From assembly GCA_032718475.1 (NCBI GenBank), contig JAUCBJ010002152.1, positions 1 through 64,000 of the forward strand: a DNA stretch of 64,000 nt, in the 5' to 3' direction. Source of the DNA: Nemertoderma westbladi. Its lineage: Eukaryota; Xenacoelomorpha; Nemertodermatida; Nemertodermatidae. Below are positions 52,613-64,000 of the stretch, piece by piece. The position numbers were made by a program, and so were the translations under genes. How positions within the stretch are numbered: position 1 is the stretch's first letter; the number at the start of each line of letters is the position of its first letter. The notes beneath the pieces are model-generated. The model ran no database searches. It was not told the origin of the DNA and worked only from the letters and a program-made list of their open reading frames with translations.

Positions 52613-52939
52613 GCCCATGTAAATGGAAGAACTGCATTTTATTTTATTTTGTATATATTTTATAATAATTTGTATAGTTGTGTGTGTTATTGATGTAATT
52701 TTAGCCTAATTTCTCGTTCCTACTGTAGAAGTGCCATCCTTTTGGCTTAATTAATAATAATATTAAAAAAAATAAAACAAAAAATAACCAACAGGTCATA
52801 AAACATTGTTGCACGGGTGTACAGTAGCCTACATGTATTTTACACATTTTTGTATGGTATTGTTAAATAATTTATAATAGTTTTTGAGTTATTAAAAAAA
52901 ATCAAGTCTCCCCTAAAGTCAAGTCTCCCTCACTCACCC

Positions 52940-53719
52940 TACTCCTATCTCAGTAATTCAACTGGTTCTCATTTGATTGAAGCCAGTTAAGGAAAGGCTG
53001 AGTGGATCCAGGCGGGGCTCGAACATACTACCAATGGATCAACCAACAGTCGTCCTAACCTGCCTTTTTTTTATAAAAGGTTTAGGTACATAGTGTATCT
53101 AAACCTACTGTGTATACTATATTAAACACCTAAAACATGGTGTAGACCTACAAATTATCACATCCTACAGCACATAGTGCTCGGAATAGACACAAAAAAC
53201 CAAGTCAAGTCTCTCATTTAATGAATTCCGTGAACTAGAGTTCCAATGTAAGTAACCCCCTGCTGGTGTGTTACTGTGTTTCATAATGTTCCTTATGTAT
53301 AACAGTTTAAGTAATCAATAACACTTTGTTAACTAAAGCTGGATAATAATTGTGCTGCATGACGATTGTGCTCGACCTCTGCTTGAGTTTCTTATCATGG
53401 CTGCTCAGTGTGATACCAAACTTATTAATGAAGTAGTAATGTAGTACCCAACATTGTTAAAAATATAACGCTCTCGCTTTATTAATTAATTTAGATGAAT
53501 CACAACTTTTTTATTTTGTTATACAATTGTTTTTATGTGTATAATTTCATGGTTAAATTTTCCGAATAATTACACTGTAAGTTAGCAGTCAGTCAGTCAA
53601 TTACGCAGTGTTCTTGCGCAGAACACTTGTTGATATGGCCTCTTCATATTAAATGCATTATTCAATCATTATTTAATAATTATAAAATTAAATTATCAAT
53701 GTAACATTTTCCCTTATAG
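52940..53719. other. Intergenic DNA, no gene seen
   Basis: AT-rich with no recognisable coding frame. Another AGTCAAGTCTCTC word lies at 53,205. Confidence 0.5.
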
Positions 53720-54212
53720 CACAGTGCCGGCGGACCCAGCAGTCTAGCGCCCCCAGATGTAATGGTCAGCCATACACAGTGCCGGCGCACCCAGCAGCAT
53801 AGCGCCCACAGATGTAACGATCAGCCATACACAGTGCTGGTGGACTCAGCAGCATAGCACCCACAGATCTAATGGTCAGCCATACACAGTGCAGGCGCAC
53901 CCAGCAGCATAGCGCCCTCAGACCTAATGGTCAGCCACACACAGTGCCGGCGCACCCAGCAGCATAGCGCCCTCAGATCTAATGGTCAGCCATATACAGT
54001 GCCGGCGCACCCAGCAGCATAGCACCCCCAGATCTAACGGTCAGCCATACACAGTGCCAGTGGACCCAGCAGCATAGCACCCCCAGATCTAATGGTCAGT
54101 AACACACAGTGCCGGTGGATCCAGCAGCATAGCGCCCTCAGATCAAATGGTCAGCCATACACAGTGCCAGTGGACCCAGCAGCGTAGCAGCAGCATCTTA
54201 CGGTCAGCCATG
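53720..54212. repeat. 55-bp minisatellite, about 9 units
   Basis: Units start CACAGTGCCGGCGCACCCAG and continue CAGCATAGCGCCC to GGTCAGCCATA. They vary at a few positions (GGCGCA or GGTGGA; CCCACA, CCCTCA or CCCCCA). A perfect 11-bp hairpin (AGCCATGAACT, 54,206-54,232) ends the array. Confidence 0.9.
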
Positions 54213-54232
54213 AACTTTCCTAGTTCATGGCT

Positions 54233-54562
54233 GCTTCTATAACATTGGAGGTGTCTCATTGGTTCCCCCAAGCTTGACACTAGAACAAAATCGCCTCCGC
54301 TTTGCAGGACATTGCTTTCGCCGTGAGGACCTGCCAGTGCATAATCTTGTACTTTAGCAGCCTCATGGAGTGAATAAGCATGATGGACAGCCCATGACTT
54401 TCTTGAGACGCATCTTAAAGGACACTGGCCTTGAAGATGCGGATAATCTATCAAATGTCATGGGTGATAGGGAGCTGTGGCGGCGCAATTTTGTCGACAA
54501 GCCGGCACAGCATTCTTAAAAATGCAGCTGCAGTGCAGCATGCCGATACTAGTAGTAGTAGA
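54233..54562 (+). pseudogene. LINE family A copy 3, 3' end only
   Basis: Matches the last 330 bp of the copies at 15,560 and 48,726, including AAGCTTGACACTAGAACAAA and the (TAG)n tail at 54,548-54,560. It is heavily 5'-truncated and abuts the minisatellite. Confidence 0.9.
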
Positions 54563-57190
54563 ACTGCAATAATTGCTCAAATGTAGTCATGCATTGAATT
54601 GGGATGATGTTCTGCCTGCTACTAGTGAAACTCATTAAAGTTAAGGAGTCACTGGTGAGGAAGTGTCATAACTCCAACAGATTTTGAATAATTCTGCTGG
54701 CTAACTTCAATTTCTTCCTCTGGTCCTGCTATGAGTAAAGTGTCGTTCACATAACAATAGATCCGAGCCACATCAAACAAAGTAAGTCATAGAAACCATC
54801 TCCATAAGACATTCTAACACCTCATTAATATATAAAGTATAGAAAGAATATAAAGAAACTAGTAGGAAGGAGGGAAATTGTGTGACCTCTTATAGCCTCA
54901 GGTTCATTCCATTCGATTCATTGGATTGTTTGATCAATGTTCGCGCTTTTAGACCTTTAGCAGTTTAACCTGCCAAATTTAGGTGTCTTCTAGGTTATAA
55001 ATCGACTTTAGCCTATGACAAGTATTTGATACACTACATTAGCCGAAGCCAGCCTATGCGCGACCATTCACCCACTGGATTTACCCGGTAGACTGGATTC
55101 GGATGCTCTGACCTTATTGCAGTGTAGGCCTACTGTATTATTCGATTGATCGTTAATATATAATCGCTGACAAATATTATTCACTTTGGGAAATATTAAC
55201 AGTTCCTTTAGGACGTGGCACTCTAAGTATGTAAACAGAGTTATGACTTACACTAAACACAACGGGATGGCTAATGATTCACGTATAAAGCGCATTCTTT
55301 AGGAGATGCTTTGTTATCTATCACACTCATGCACACTACCGCACAATGCTGCACACCGATCTGCCGACCTTCACTAATTTTAATCATATATAAGGAGAAC
55401 AGCAACCGACACATGTAGTGCCTATGAAATAGCCTTAGATTCACTCCAAAACCACTATAATGTAAGTCGCAATTGCTATATGTAACCGGTCTCTCTAACC
55501 TTCAGTATATCAAGAAGATTGGGGTTTTCTGATTATTTATCGATATTCTCCAAATATAACAATATTCCATCAACTGATACAATTAATAACCGACAGTAAA
55601 TAGCAGTAAAATAATGCGGTGTTTGTATGTGACCAGGTTTGTTATGAGTTCGTTAGATAGAATAACAGTTATACGTTTCTATGATCAAAGCCGTTCTAAT
55701 GTTTTGCTAAAGTCTGAAACACAGAATAATTCCACACCCGATGTTCTAGGCTTAGGAAAAAAGGTAAACATAAACCAGAATGCATTGCGCGATTTCCCAG
55801 AGGTTTCTGTACAAATAAAATGAAAATCGCTCTGATTGGTCGACCGAACGGTTGGTCAAAGTTAATCAGATATCTGTATGGGCTGATGATATGTAGGATT
55901 TGTATTTGATGGATTTGGAAACATTATAAATCAGTAAATCAAATTAATATAATTTAATTAAACTCAAGTTTATTATTAGTATAAATAAATAATTAATTCA
56001 ATTTGTTTTAACAATAATCTAAAATAATAAAATTGTATTATTATCTCCCTTCTCAAATATCTCTCTCTTCTATATAAATTTTACAATCCTACAAAGACCC
56101 ACTAACCACACCTGATACGCCTATACACAAACCTCAGTCATCTCATAATATTAATTAGTAATCAACGTACATCATTATTGCATATACATAGCACATAGGT
56201 TATAGAGTCCACTACAGATATGTATTAGTTTTTGTAACAACTAGTTCGTTTCGTTGATTACAAAATGTATTATTATAAAAGTAATGTTAATAAATGAAAT
56301 TAAATATATTTAAATAGCTAAGTACCAACATTGTCAATAATCCTCGCAGACTAGTCGTTAAAATTTGACGGTCAAATGTACATTTTATAGGAGTGGTTTG
56401 TTAACAATCAAAGAAACGAAGAAACCTTTACCATGCGTGACTCAATTGGAGTAATTCGTTCACCATTGGGGTGATTTTGGGTTACAATTTAAATGTGATT
56501 AAAATTAATCAAATCTGTCCACAGGAAATTTTTTTACGTACAAATTCCCTGTAGAATATTGGAATATTTCAGTTGCTTTCACTTCAAATTTAACCATTTA
56601 GTGCTAGAAGTTACCAATTGGGAAAAAAATAAACATTTTGGGAAGGTCGGGCCACGAAATGTAAAAAACAAAATTACGTAAAATTCTTAGAATAACGAAA
56701 ATTAAATAAACAATTTTCAGAGAATAAAATTCCTAGGAAGTTGTAAAAATCACTCCGAGTAAGCTCCACTTACTATATACTAATGTTGTATGCTTTGCGC
56801 CCGGTGTGGGAGAATCCTCACAAAGGATCCTCCCACGTTGTGTTGTTTTTAGATTTAGATTAACAACCGCATATCCGAGTAGTTATATATTTTTCAACAT
56901 CAATCATCGGGAATATCCTTATTAGTCATTTTAATGATATATTATTATAATATAATCATATTGGACCATGGATAATCATATTCTTGTATATATATATTTA
57001 TTGATTTAAAATTCAAACGGTAGAACTCGTAGAGCACACCAAATTAAGTATATTGCTTTATAGCTGTACCATACCAGTTGACTGGTAATTATAACTTAAG
57101 TGAAAAAAGCGGATTTTTTATATACAATCAATAATTGATTATCTTTTTAAATATTAACAGACTTTTAATAACTCTATTTAATATTCTACA
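54563..57190. other. Intergenic DNA with no firm gene
   Basis: Mostly AT-rich. A 69-codon frame at 55,614-55,823 starts with ATG and contains AAAAGGTAAAC, which could be a splice donor, but nothing else supports a gene. A palindromic GTGGGAG...CTCCCAC lies near 56,806-56,840. Confidence 0.4.
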
Positions 57191-57225
57191 GTTTACAAAC
57201 GGTGTCAGTATCAATTTATAACGTC

Positions 57226-57876
57226 ATGCAAGTTATCTCCACGCTATTATTTGCTTTACACACAACAATGGCTGCTTCCAACTTTACATGTCCTGTTGGA
57301 GTGACATGGAAAATTTCCTCTGAAAGCGACGGCATAAAAAAGGCGTATCAAGATAAGATAGCGAGGTTTATAAAAAGTAACCCCCAGTTTCAAAACGAAA
57401 CAACCACTGTGAACGGAGGTTGTTCGGCTTGCGGTGTGGTAGCATACATTGCTTCTGGTTATGTTGATGGCTTTGGCCAGGAAGAAGGCGTCATTGAGTT
57501 TCATAGTCATGAATGCAAAAACCACAATTGTGTTCAACTGGTCGAGGATGGTTGTATTTACTACATGCAGGTTGTCCTTCGTGATCATGGTGAGAGGGAT
57601 GATCATTATGTGAGATTGTTAAATATTGTGAACTGGCTGCAGAATGATGTCGCAGTAACATATGAATCATGCCAAGTGATATGTTGCAGCGGCGAAGATC
57701 AGTGTCCCGCAATCGTTTGGAAAGAAAGGGTCACCGACAACCAAACCCCAACCACAGCGGATAACATCGAAACCTCATTGGCGGACGGATCCAACAATGT
57801 CCAATCAACCTGGGATTTGGTTGTGGCCCTTATTGCTGCCGTTGTTTTAGGTGGAGGGCTTTATCAGAGACAATAA
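57226..57876 (+). CDS. Putative secreted, cysteine-rich, membrane-anchored protein (possible host gene exon)
   Basis: The ATG at 57,226 gives a typical signal peptide (MQVISTLLFALHTTMAA), so it is preferred over the upstream GTG. A 3' splice-site-like ATATTCTACAG precedes it (57,181-57,191), suggesting a spliced 5' UTR. The mature part has about a dozen Cys (GGCSACG, HECKNHNC, CQVICCSGEDQC) and sequons NFT and NET. The C-terminus (WDLVVALIAAVVLGGGL, about residues 196-212) is hydrophobic with almost no tail, as for a GPI-anchored or type I protein. AATAAA overlaps the stop (57,873-57,878). The family is not recognised. It is the only clear non-transposon gene in the window. Confidence 0.6.
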   Translation: MQVISTLLFALHTTMAASNFTCPVGVTWKISSESDGIKKAYQDKIARFIKSNPQFQNETTTVNGGCSACGVVAYIASGYVDGFGQEEGVIEFHSHECKNHNCVQLVEDGCIYYMQVVLRDHGERDDHYVRLLNIVNWLQNDVAVTYESCQVICCSGEDQCPAIVWKERVTDNQTPTTADNIETSLADGSNNVQSTWDLVVALIAAVVLGGGLYQRQ

Positions 57877-58700
57877 ATATTCAAATGAAACAAAATGTTG
57901 AAACTAAAATATTGATATATGCAAGAATGATTCTAATTCATTATCTAATATATCATGGATAAATATATTTATCTTGAGCACGCGAACTTGACCAAGTTCG
58001 AAACAAGTTCGATTTGATCTGGAGTCAAAAGTTCGAGAGGCTTTAGGCCGTAACTTTAGAAAATATTGGAACTTTTTCTCTAGTATGCCCATACTATACT
58101 ACTATTTATAATGACCTTTTAAGTCACACCTTTTAAAAATCGAAGTTTACCTTTATTTCAAACAATAGAACACATCTCAACCCAAGAACTAACAAAATAA
58201 AAATCACTAAAACAAACAACAATGCTGGGTACCGTAGTCTATTAATAATTAAAACTCGTCTATGGAACAATCTCGATAAGAGCCTCACAGGAATTAAACA
58301 TCGCCAAATATTCGACACCAAAATAAAACTCCATTTTTATACAAAATATGAACGTGAGAAAATTAAATGAAAATATCAGATTAATTACATAGATTTCAAT
58401 TATACAGTGGATTAGTGTAGGGAAGTTCCAATTTAGGTTACGTACGTAAAATTTCATATACAGTAAGGAAAGAATAGTACCGTAGGGTTTGTAGGTGAAA
58501 TTATCGCCGACATTTATTCTCCCAATTAACCGCTATGCCGGGGCAACCCGTCTGAGCTGCCTCCATAAATATTTAATGTTGTTGAGTTCAGAATAATAAT
58601 AATCTAATCTAATCTAATACAAAATTTGGTTGAAAATGGTTAAAATCATCAAAAGTTATTTACGAATAGAATTGAATGAATTTGAAATAATTTTTCATTA

Positions 58701-58742
58701 CAGACGGACAGACAGACGGACAGGACAGACAGACAGACGGAC
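58701..58742. repeat. (CAGACGGA/CAGA)n microsatellite
   Basis: A tract of CAGACGGACAGA words. Confidence 0.9.
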
Positions 58743-58773
58743 ATAAAATTTTGCCCTATTTACTAATTATTAT

Positions 58774-59476
58774 TAGAAAGCCAGCAAGCTGGCTGGAAGG
58801 AACCCGGGGGAAGAATCCTAGCTAAGACTATTACCAATGAACTATGTCAGTCAGCAGTAAGTAAACTAAACAATTGTCTAAACTGTAAGGCGTGAGGCTA
58901 GCTGTCTTTGTGGCTCGCCCCACATAATAAAAAATGAAACTTAGCTACCACTAACAAAAATATCATATGAAGCAAATAATTTCATTATCAAGCACGTTTA
59001 CAAGATATAAGATACGATTACCAAATATTTATAAAAAAAAATGGCCATGGTGCACAACCAGATAAATAACAACGAATAGAGCCAAATAACAAATTTAGTT
59101 TCCTTCTAAATGTATAATACATGATAGAAACACCAGTTGGTGCGGATACGCCCAAACTACAGAGAAGTATTTTACTTGCCAAGTTTTAGTAAGGTTCTGT
59201 TTACTCACTCACACTATCACAGACAGTAATCAAACATCAACTGTTTATAATGTAATACCCCGTCAGCTGAATATATCTTCCCAGTGAATCCTATGGGAAT
59301 ATCTATAAGGTTTCTCACTGCTGTGTTAGGTGGTAGGCCAGCTGATTGAATTATAAGCACAGGGTCCTTCAAATTTTTTATAGGTTAATAATAATAATGA
59401 GTGGGGAGGGACCCAGCTACACTACGTTTGTCTATGGACGGTCTTCTTATAGCCAGCTTGCTGGCTTTTCTAGTTA
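58774..59476. repeat. Inverted pair AAGCCAGCAAGCTGGCT, about 0.7 kb apart
   Basis: GAAAGCCAGCAAGCTGGCT at 58,774 and AGCCAGCTTGCTGGCTTTT at 59,453 are inverse copies and each is partly palindromic. They may be termini of a small element. The right copy is followed by (TTAA)n. Confidence 0.45.
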
Positions 59477-60254
59477 ATTAATTAATTAATAGGGCTGCCT
59501 TCGATGTATTCTAATAGGTCAGGCCCGCCCAAAGCCAACTCTCTATGTATTCCATTTCCACAACTGTCAATGAATGTATATGAATGCATATAATACATAT
59601 AATTTCGCGACAACATAATTTCAAAAAAATGAAATATTTCGAATACCAGACATAGAATCGATCTGAAATTTTGTATCGTGATTATGAACCACCAAAGCAA
59701 TGTTCTTGCAAAATTTCATAAGAAACGCCAGGCAGGAAGTGCCTGAACCTGGATTATTATCAGTGAGTGAGTCAGTCAGTACGTCAGTGTTATATGACCT
59801 GAGATTTTTTCAGTAATTATCCCACTGTCGAGCAGGCTCCTAATTGTGCACTAAGAAGGCTCACCCTGACTGCGTGGCTCGCCCCACAGTTCTATAATTA
59901 AGTGGCGAAATAACGTTACGTTTTATCCTCTAATAAACATATTATGTAAAACGATTATTGTAATAAAATGTAGTATTCTATTATTATTATAATTATCAAA
60001 TTTATAACAAACCTGTCTTTAGACTGGGTAGTTCTTGTCTATTGCGTACGCCCGGCGGTTGGATGTTTTACGATTAACTACTGAATTATCTAATGACTGA
60101 ACGACCAGATTACTCATATCAGATAAACCTATCCAGCCTCGGATCCCGGCACCTTTCTACCGTCCTGGTTGCCTGGAGCGTACGAGATATCGACATATCA
60201 GTTCTCAGTTTCTATTTCAGTGTTCACGTTATTCCGTGATATGTTATGTTACAA

Positions 60255-60329
60255 CTTTGCACCATTCTTGTTCATAATTGTGGTTGCTATGTTACGCATG
60301 TCCTTAGATAATCGTAATGATGATCTAAT
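60255..60329 (+). pseudogene. 75-bp LINE family A fragment
   Basis: TTGCACCATTCTTGTTCATA and GTTACGCATGTCCTTAGA match 15,924-15,998 with small deletions. Confidence 0.8.
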
Positions 60330-61984
60330 ATAATCATTGCTAAATTTAATTGATCCTAACATGATTACAAAATCATTGGTACAAAATCATTTCTTTGTTT
60401 TTTTTGTTGTTGAAAGTTTAGCAAGCTTAACTTTGGGGGGAGTTTGTAACGAAAGAAATGATGATATATACAACAAAGTAATTTTATCTTCTCTCAAAAC
60501 GTTGTAAAGGACCTTAAGGCTCGCCCCATTCAATATAACGACTTTAGATTCAATATTAATAATATAAGTAGGAAATCGAAGTAAGGGCATCTTGGCAATC
60601 TCCCAACTAGTACTAGTGATGTTATTATTTGATTAATGGTGATGGGTTTGTAATGTAGGAAGGAGCGAGCCAATCACAGAATGCCACCGCCCGCGCCACT
60701 TGGAATGGCAGAGATGATAATTGATAAGACAAAGTAGTTTTTCCATTATGGCCCCAGTGTTGACTCTTTCCCCCCAGAGAGCGGGGATAGAGAAATAGCC
60801 GTGGCGGAAACACTATTTCTGACGAGTGTCTCCCACTCGTTAATAATTGCATTCTGTGATTGTCTCTAATTAATAACTGTGTGTAACATATATTTACAAT
60901 AAAACTGTTATTACACTGTATAAAGTGTGGGCTCGTACAGGAAGTGTTTTTCTCCAAGTAAAAAGTATATATAAAAAAACCCTTTCATCATCAATGATTT
61001 TTACGATAAACTTGAAAATATTTTTCATACAACTGATCTGAAAGATAAACCTGCTAATTGTTGGAACTTCTGAGATGATTACGGCTTTCCCATGGACCCA
61101 AATAATGTTGAAACAGTATCTCGAGTTGGTCAGAAAGTGGTTACTGTGGTTACAGTATGTAACGAAGCAAAAGCGGAATTATCGTTGAGGATTAAGGAGC
61201 TCATGGAAGACTTACATGAGCCATTACATACGAAATTTACTGAGTTAATAAAATTAGCTAAAACAAAGGTCAATTATATTTCTGTCCTTAGGGAACTCAT
61301 CTAAATATAATAGATGAGTGCTTTATATTTTATGTGCAAATATGTATAGTACATTTGACTGATTGAAGTGATCATATTTTTTGTTTAAAAAATGAATTCA
61401 CTTATTTGTTGTATATTAAGGGGGGGGGGGGGGGGGGGGGAGAGGGTAACCCCCCTCGCTAAAAATGTAAGAAATTTGTATTTTATTGCATCTAGAGTAG
61501 AATATAAAATAATGGGGATTTCAAATCTGAAAACGGCTTAGACATCAGATCATTAAAAACTCCTATTACTTCACTGGTTGAATCAGGGTAAGCCAGTTTT
61601 ATGACCTAGCTGCAGCCACGTAGTGCAAACAACCCCAGTATATTCGACATTAATATGATGATCCGGATCAGTTGTGAATATAATCACACAATATGCCATG
61701 GTGATTGTGATACCAATAATAATATAGTTGATTTCTTTATATATCTAGGGTCTATAATCTATCTATAGCTTACTGTTATAATCGATCATGTAAACACAAC
61801 TAGAGCGCTACAGGAGCAGTGAGTGATGATTGGGGGTTATTAAGCTAGTGATGAAACAAAACACCTGTTTATTTAGTTATTACAGTAGATTAGTTATTAG
61901 TACCGATAATAAATATAGAAAAATGTTGAGAGTGAAAGATGTCCATAGCAGTGATTAAGAGAATAGAATGATAGAAGGGAAATT
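60330..61984. other. Intergenic DNA with a G run and one small frame
   Basis: A G run of about 20 bases lies at 61,421-61,440. An ATG frame at 61,092-61,304 encodes 70 residues of helical character (SLRIKELMEDLHEPLHTKF), but there is no family match or flanking signal, so I do not call it a gene. Confidence 0.4.
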
Positions 61985-62900
61985 TTATATGTTAATCATG
62001 TAATGTTCTGATAGTAGCCAAGATTTCAAAGCTCGGTTGAATTGATATTTCTTAGGAAAGATGCATATATCGTTTGGAATTTCATTCCAAATTACAGGGC
62101 CCTGGTATTGTATCGAAAATTGGCCCCTAGCTGTATTGAATCTAGGAATAAAATATTTGTTACTTGTAGTTAGTTGAACGAGTACCGTATCTATGTACTG
62201 TATTGGAGAGTCTAAATAGACTAGATATACCTACAGGAAGATTGTTAGAGCTAGCATCATACATAGTTTACCTACATTATATTTATACAGTAGATTGTTA
62301 GAGCTAGCATCATACATAGTTTACCTACATTATATTTATACATTAGATTCACAGGTAAGACAGTTAAGTTCTTGTATATTGGAAAGGAGTGGGCTTTCCA
62401 GTCACTAAAAGTTATTCCACGCACAATCTTATTTACTTGAGTTCTGATTTTAGAGATATTTATTATTATATTTATTATTATTATATTTAGAGATATATTT
62501 ATTATAAGTACAACCCCATAGTTCTATACCATAATTTAATTTACTATGTATTAGACTAAAGTAGATAGTTTTTAATACAAATAATGGCAGGATGTGACGA
62601 ATAAGTAAGAAAATATGTGATCGCATGAGCTGTCCAACTTAATAATTTATCAATATATATACCCAAATATTTAACAACGTCCTGTTTTTCGATAATTGTA
62701 TTCCTAATTTTGACCTTTGGTGCTGCTTCAATGATTCTAGGATTAGAGGTCGATAAACTATATACAGTTTTACTCAGGTTGAGGGATAGTTTATTTACAG
62801 CGCACCAATCACTTAGTTCACATAATTCAATATTTGTATTTCTTATTAATAATTCTTATTTCTTATTAATTTTAATATCTGTTACCATCACAAAGCATCC
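61985..62900 (-). pseudogene. LINE reverse transcriptase C-terminal part, third family
   Basis: Read on the minus strand with small breaks. From right to left it shows WCAVNKLSLNLSKT, VKYLGIYIDKLLSW near 62,670, SLIHSKLNYGIELWG near 62,540 and KYFIPRFNTARGQFSIQYQG near 62,130. It then shows VIWNEIPNDICIFPKKYQF near 62,070 and a stop at 61,985-61,987. This is the usual end of CR1/Jockey-like LINE ORF2. It is interrupted by a 54-bp tandem duplication at 62,239-62,346. Confidence 0.8.
62239..62346. repeat. 54-bp tandem duplication
   Basis: Two nearly identical copies of AGATTGTTAGAGCTAGCATC plus 34 bases start at 62,239 and 62,293. Confidence 0.9.
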
Positions 62901-62941
62901 CCCATCTGTAAACAGTACCAAAGTATTTTGAATGTTTAGTT

Positions 62942-63872
62942 TAAAAGTTTGAATTGTTTGGTTTAAAACAAATTATTCGAGATTCTACCAGAATTACCAG
63001 TAAAACTTCTACTTTACTAGATCACATCCTTTGTAATAATACCGATATTATTTCTCAATCTGGGGTTTTACCAATAGGTCTAAGCGATCATTTTATAGTT
63101 TTCTGCACAAGAAAGACACAAAAATCTTTTTTCGGGGATCATAAAACAGTAACAGTTAGGTCTATGAAAAATTACAGCAAGGAACGCTTTTTAAGTTTGT
63201 TAGTTAATTCTGACTGGGAACCCTGTTTTAAGGCCGCTGACATTAACCTTGCGTACACTGTTTTTAAAGATATATTTCTAAAGGCGCTTAATACTGTAGC
63301 ACTAATTAAAGAAATTCGTCTTAAACAACGCACTGAGCCCTGGATGACCTCGGGTATTCTTAGTAATATACAGAGAAAGAGATAACTCTTTGTATAAATT
63401 TAGGAAATACCGTGTTTTAGCTGATTATAATAATTACTGCAAATATAGAAACCTTGTCCAACGGGAAATAAAAAAAGCTAAATCTGAATATTTGTACAAC
63501 AAAATAAGTGAGAAAAAGATAATCCTAAAAGTCTATGGTCTACCCTAAAATCTTTAGGTTATAAAAACCTTAAATCTAAATCGAATATTGTTCTGCAAGA
63601 TAACGGTGAGCTGATTCATGATCATACTCTAATTAGTAATTTATTTAATAATTATTTTACTAATGTTGCCTCTAATTTAGTTAAGAAGTTACCGTTATCA
63701 AGTAATAAATATAGTATAGGGTCCGAAACTCTAAATAATTTTTATTTAGAAAAGTTACAAAATTCAGAAAAGTTATTTTTAAAACCCGTTTCTGAGGATT
63801 TCGTTTTTCAAAATCTACTTAGCCTATCAGCCTCAAAAAGTACCGGTCTAGACCTAATACCTGCCCGTTTTC
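62942..63872 (+). pseudogene. LINE endonuclease C-terminus and start of reverse transcriptase
   Basis: LKQIIRDSTRITSKTSTLLD, then HILCNNT, SGVLPIGLSDHFIVFCTRK, is the end of an AP-type endonuclease (SDH motif) as in CR1/Jockey-like elements. The reverse transcriptase N-terminus follows in other frames (near 63,390-63,870: YKFRKYRVLADYNNYC, GLDLIPARFL). It is frameshifted near 63,385 and 63,510, and ends at the TTAA at 63,873. Confidence 0.85.
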
Positions 63873-64000
63873 TTAACCCTTTCAGCCCATGGCATATATC
63901 TATGCCACCACTAAATGCTCCATGGCATATATTTATGCCATGGTTATCCTTTGAGATGTACGGCTTGTTTGTTTTGTAGAGCAGTACTAGGGATGTTCTG
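63873..64000 (+). mobile_element. Left end of a piggyBac-like element
   Basis: TTAA at 63,873-63,876 is followed by CCCTTTCAGCCC and two copies of CCATGGCATATAT-TATGCCA palindromic sequence. A TTAA followed by CCCT is the piggyBac terminus. It interrupts the LINE reading frame and continues beyond the window. Confidence 0.65.

Larger units (their letters stand above)
48038..52939. mobile_element. TA-flanked element with 22-bp perfect inverted ends, filled with LINEs
   Basis: AGGGTGAGTGAGGGAGACTT (48,038 on) and its complement (ending 52,939) are perfect inverse copies of 22 bp. A TA overlaps or lies at each outer edge, as in TA-targeting transposons. The subterminal motif GGGAGACTTGA recurs at 48,249 and 48,270. 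In inverse form it recurs at 50,822, 52,904 and 52,918. No transposase is recognised inside. Two LINE fragments occupy the middle. The 50,822 copy may mean two elements are nested. Confidence 0.5.
57877..60254. other. Intergenic DNA, repeats only
   Basis: GTGGCTCGCCCCAC words at 58,909 and 59,869 link parts of this region to the MITE family at 47,671. No coding frame is supported. Confidence 0.45.

Noticed and set aside
61092-61304. 70-aa helical frame as a gene
   Set aside because: No upstream promoter, splice or homology evidence; length is within chance expectation.

Overview
This is a window of animal nuclear DNA built almost entirely from transposable elements, with one plausible host exon. 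No bacterial gene organisation is present. The evidence for an animal genome is the mix of families: BEL/Pao, piggyBac-like, P-like, pogo-like, several LINEs, a tRNA-Leu-derived SINE, and a Polinton/Maverick (adintovirus-like) provirus. The dense palindromic words TAGGCCTA and TACCGGTA and the SINE tail suggest a marine invertebrate, perhaps a deuterostome, but the phylum cannot be proved from the sequence.

Layout: 0-3.4 kb holds a decayed BEL/Pao integrase and minisatellites. 3.4-6.8 kb holds a broken retroelement-like gene with an exonuclease-like region and zinc knuckles, followed by a polypurine tract and a candidate LTR. 6.9-7.8 kb is a TTAA-flanked piggyBac-type MITE. 8.0-9.8 kb has P-like transposase remains. 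10.1-10.5 kb is a nested palindrome. 11.3-12.2 kb is a truncated pogo-like transposase. 13-15 kb is repeats. 15.6-16.9 kb is a LINE.

The core is an integrated Polinton at 18,030-46,487, with a perfect 6-bp target duplication (AAGGCG) and about 0.47-kb terminal inverted repeats. It carries an unknown gene, a RING protein, a packaging ATPase, small virion-like proteins, an integrase, two tandem penton-like paralogues, a basic protein, a double-jelly-roll major capsid protein, an adenain-type protease, a DFQ-family protein, a candidate TATA-binding-protein homologue, a protein-primed type B DNA polymerase and three unknown genes. It is decaying: the polymerase, capsid and several others have stops or frameshifts. 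It has been altered in three ways. A 529-bp-LTR, Gag-only BEL-like element (18,536-25,216) sits next to the left TIR. A 2.8-kb segment is tandemly duplicated, so the intact ATPase is in copy 1 and the intact integrase in copy 2. A SINE has inserted at the end of one structural gene.

46.5-64 kb holds fold-back elements and MITEs, a TA-flanked inverted-repeat element containing two LINEs, a 55-bp minisatellite, a possible host secreted-protein exon (57.2-57.9 kb), and at the right end a LINE with an inverted 5' part cut by another TTAA/piggyBac-like terminus.
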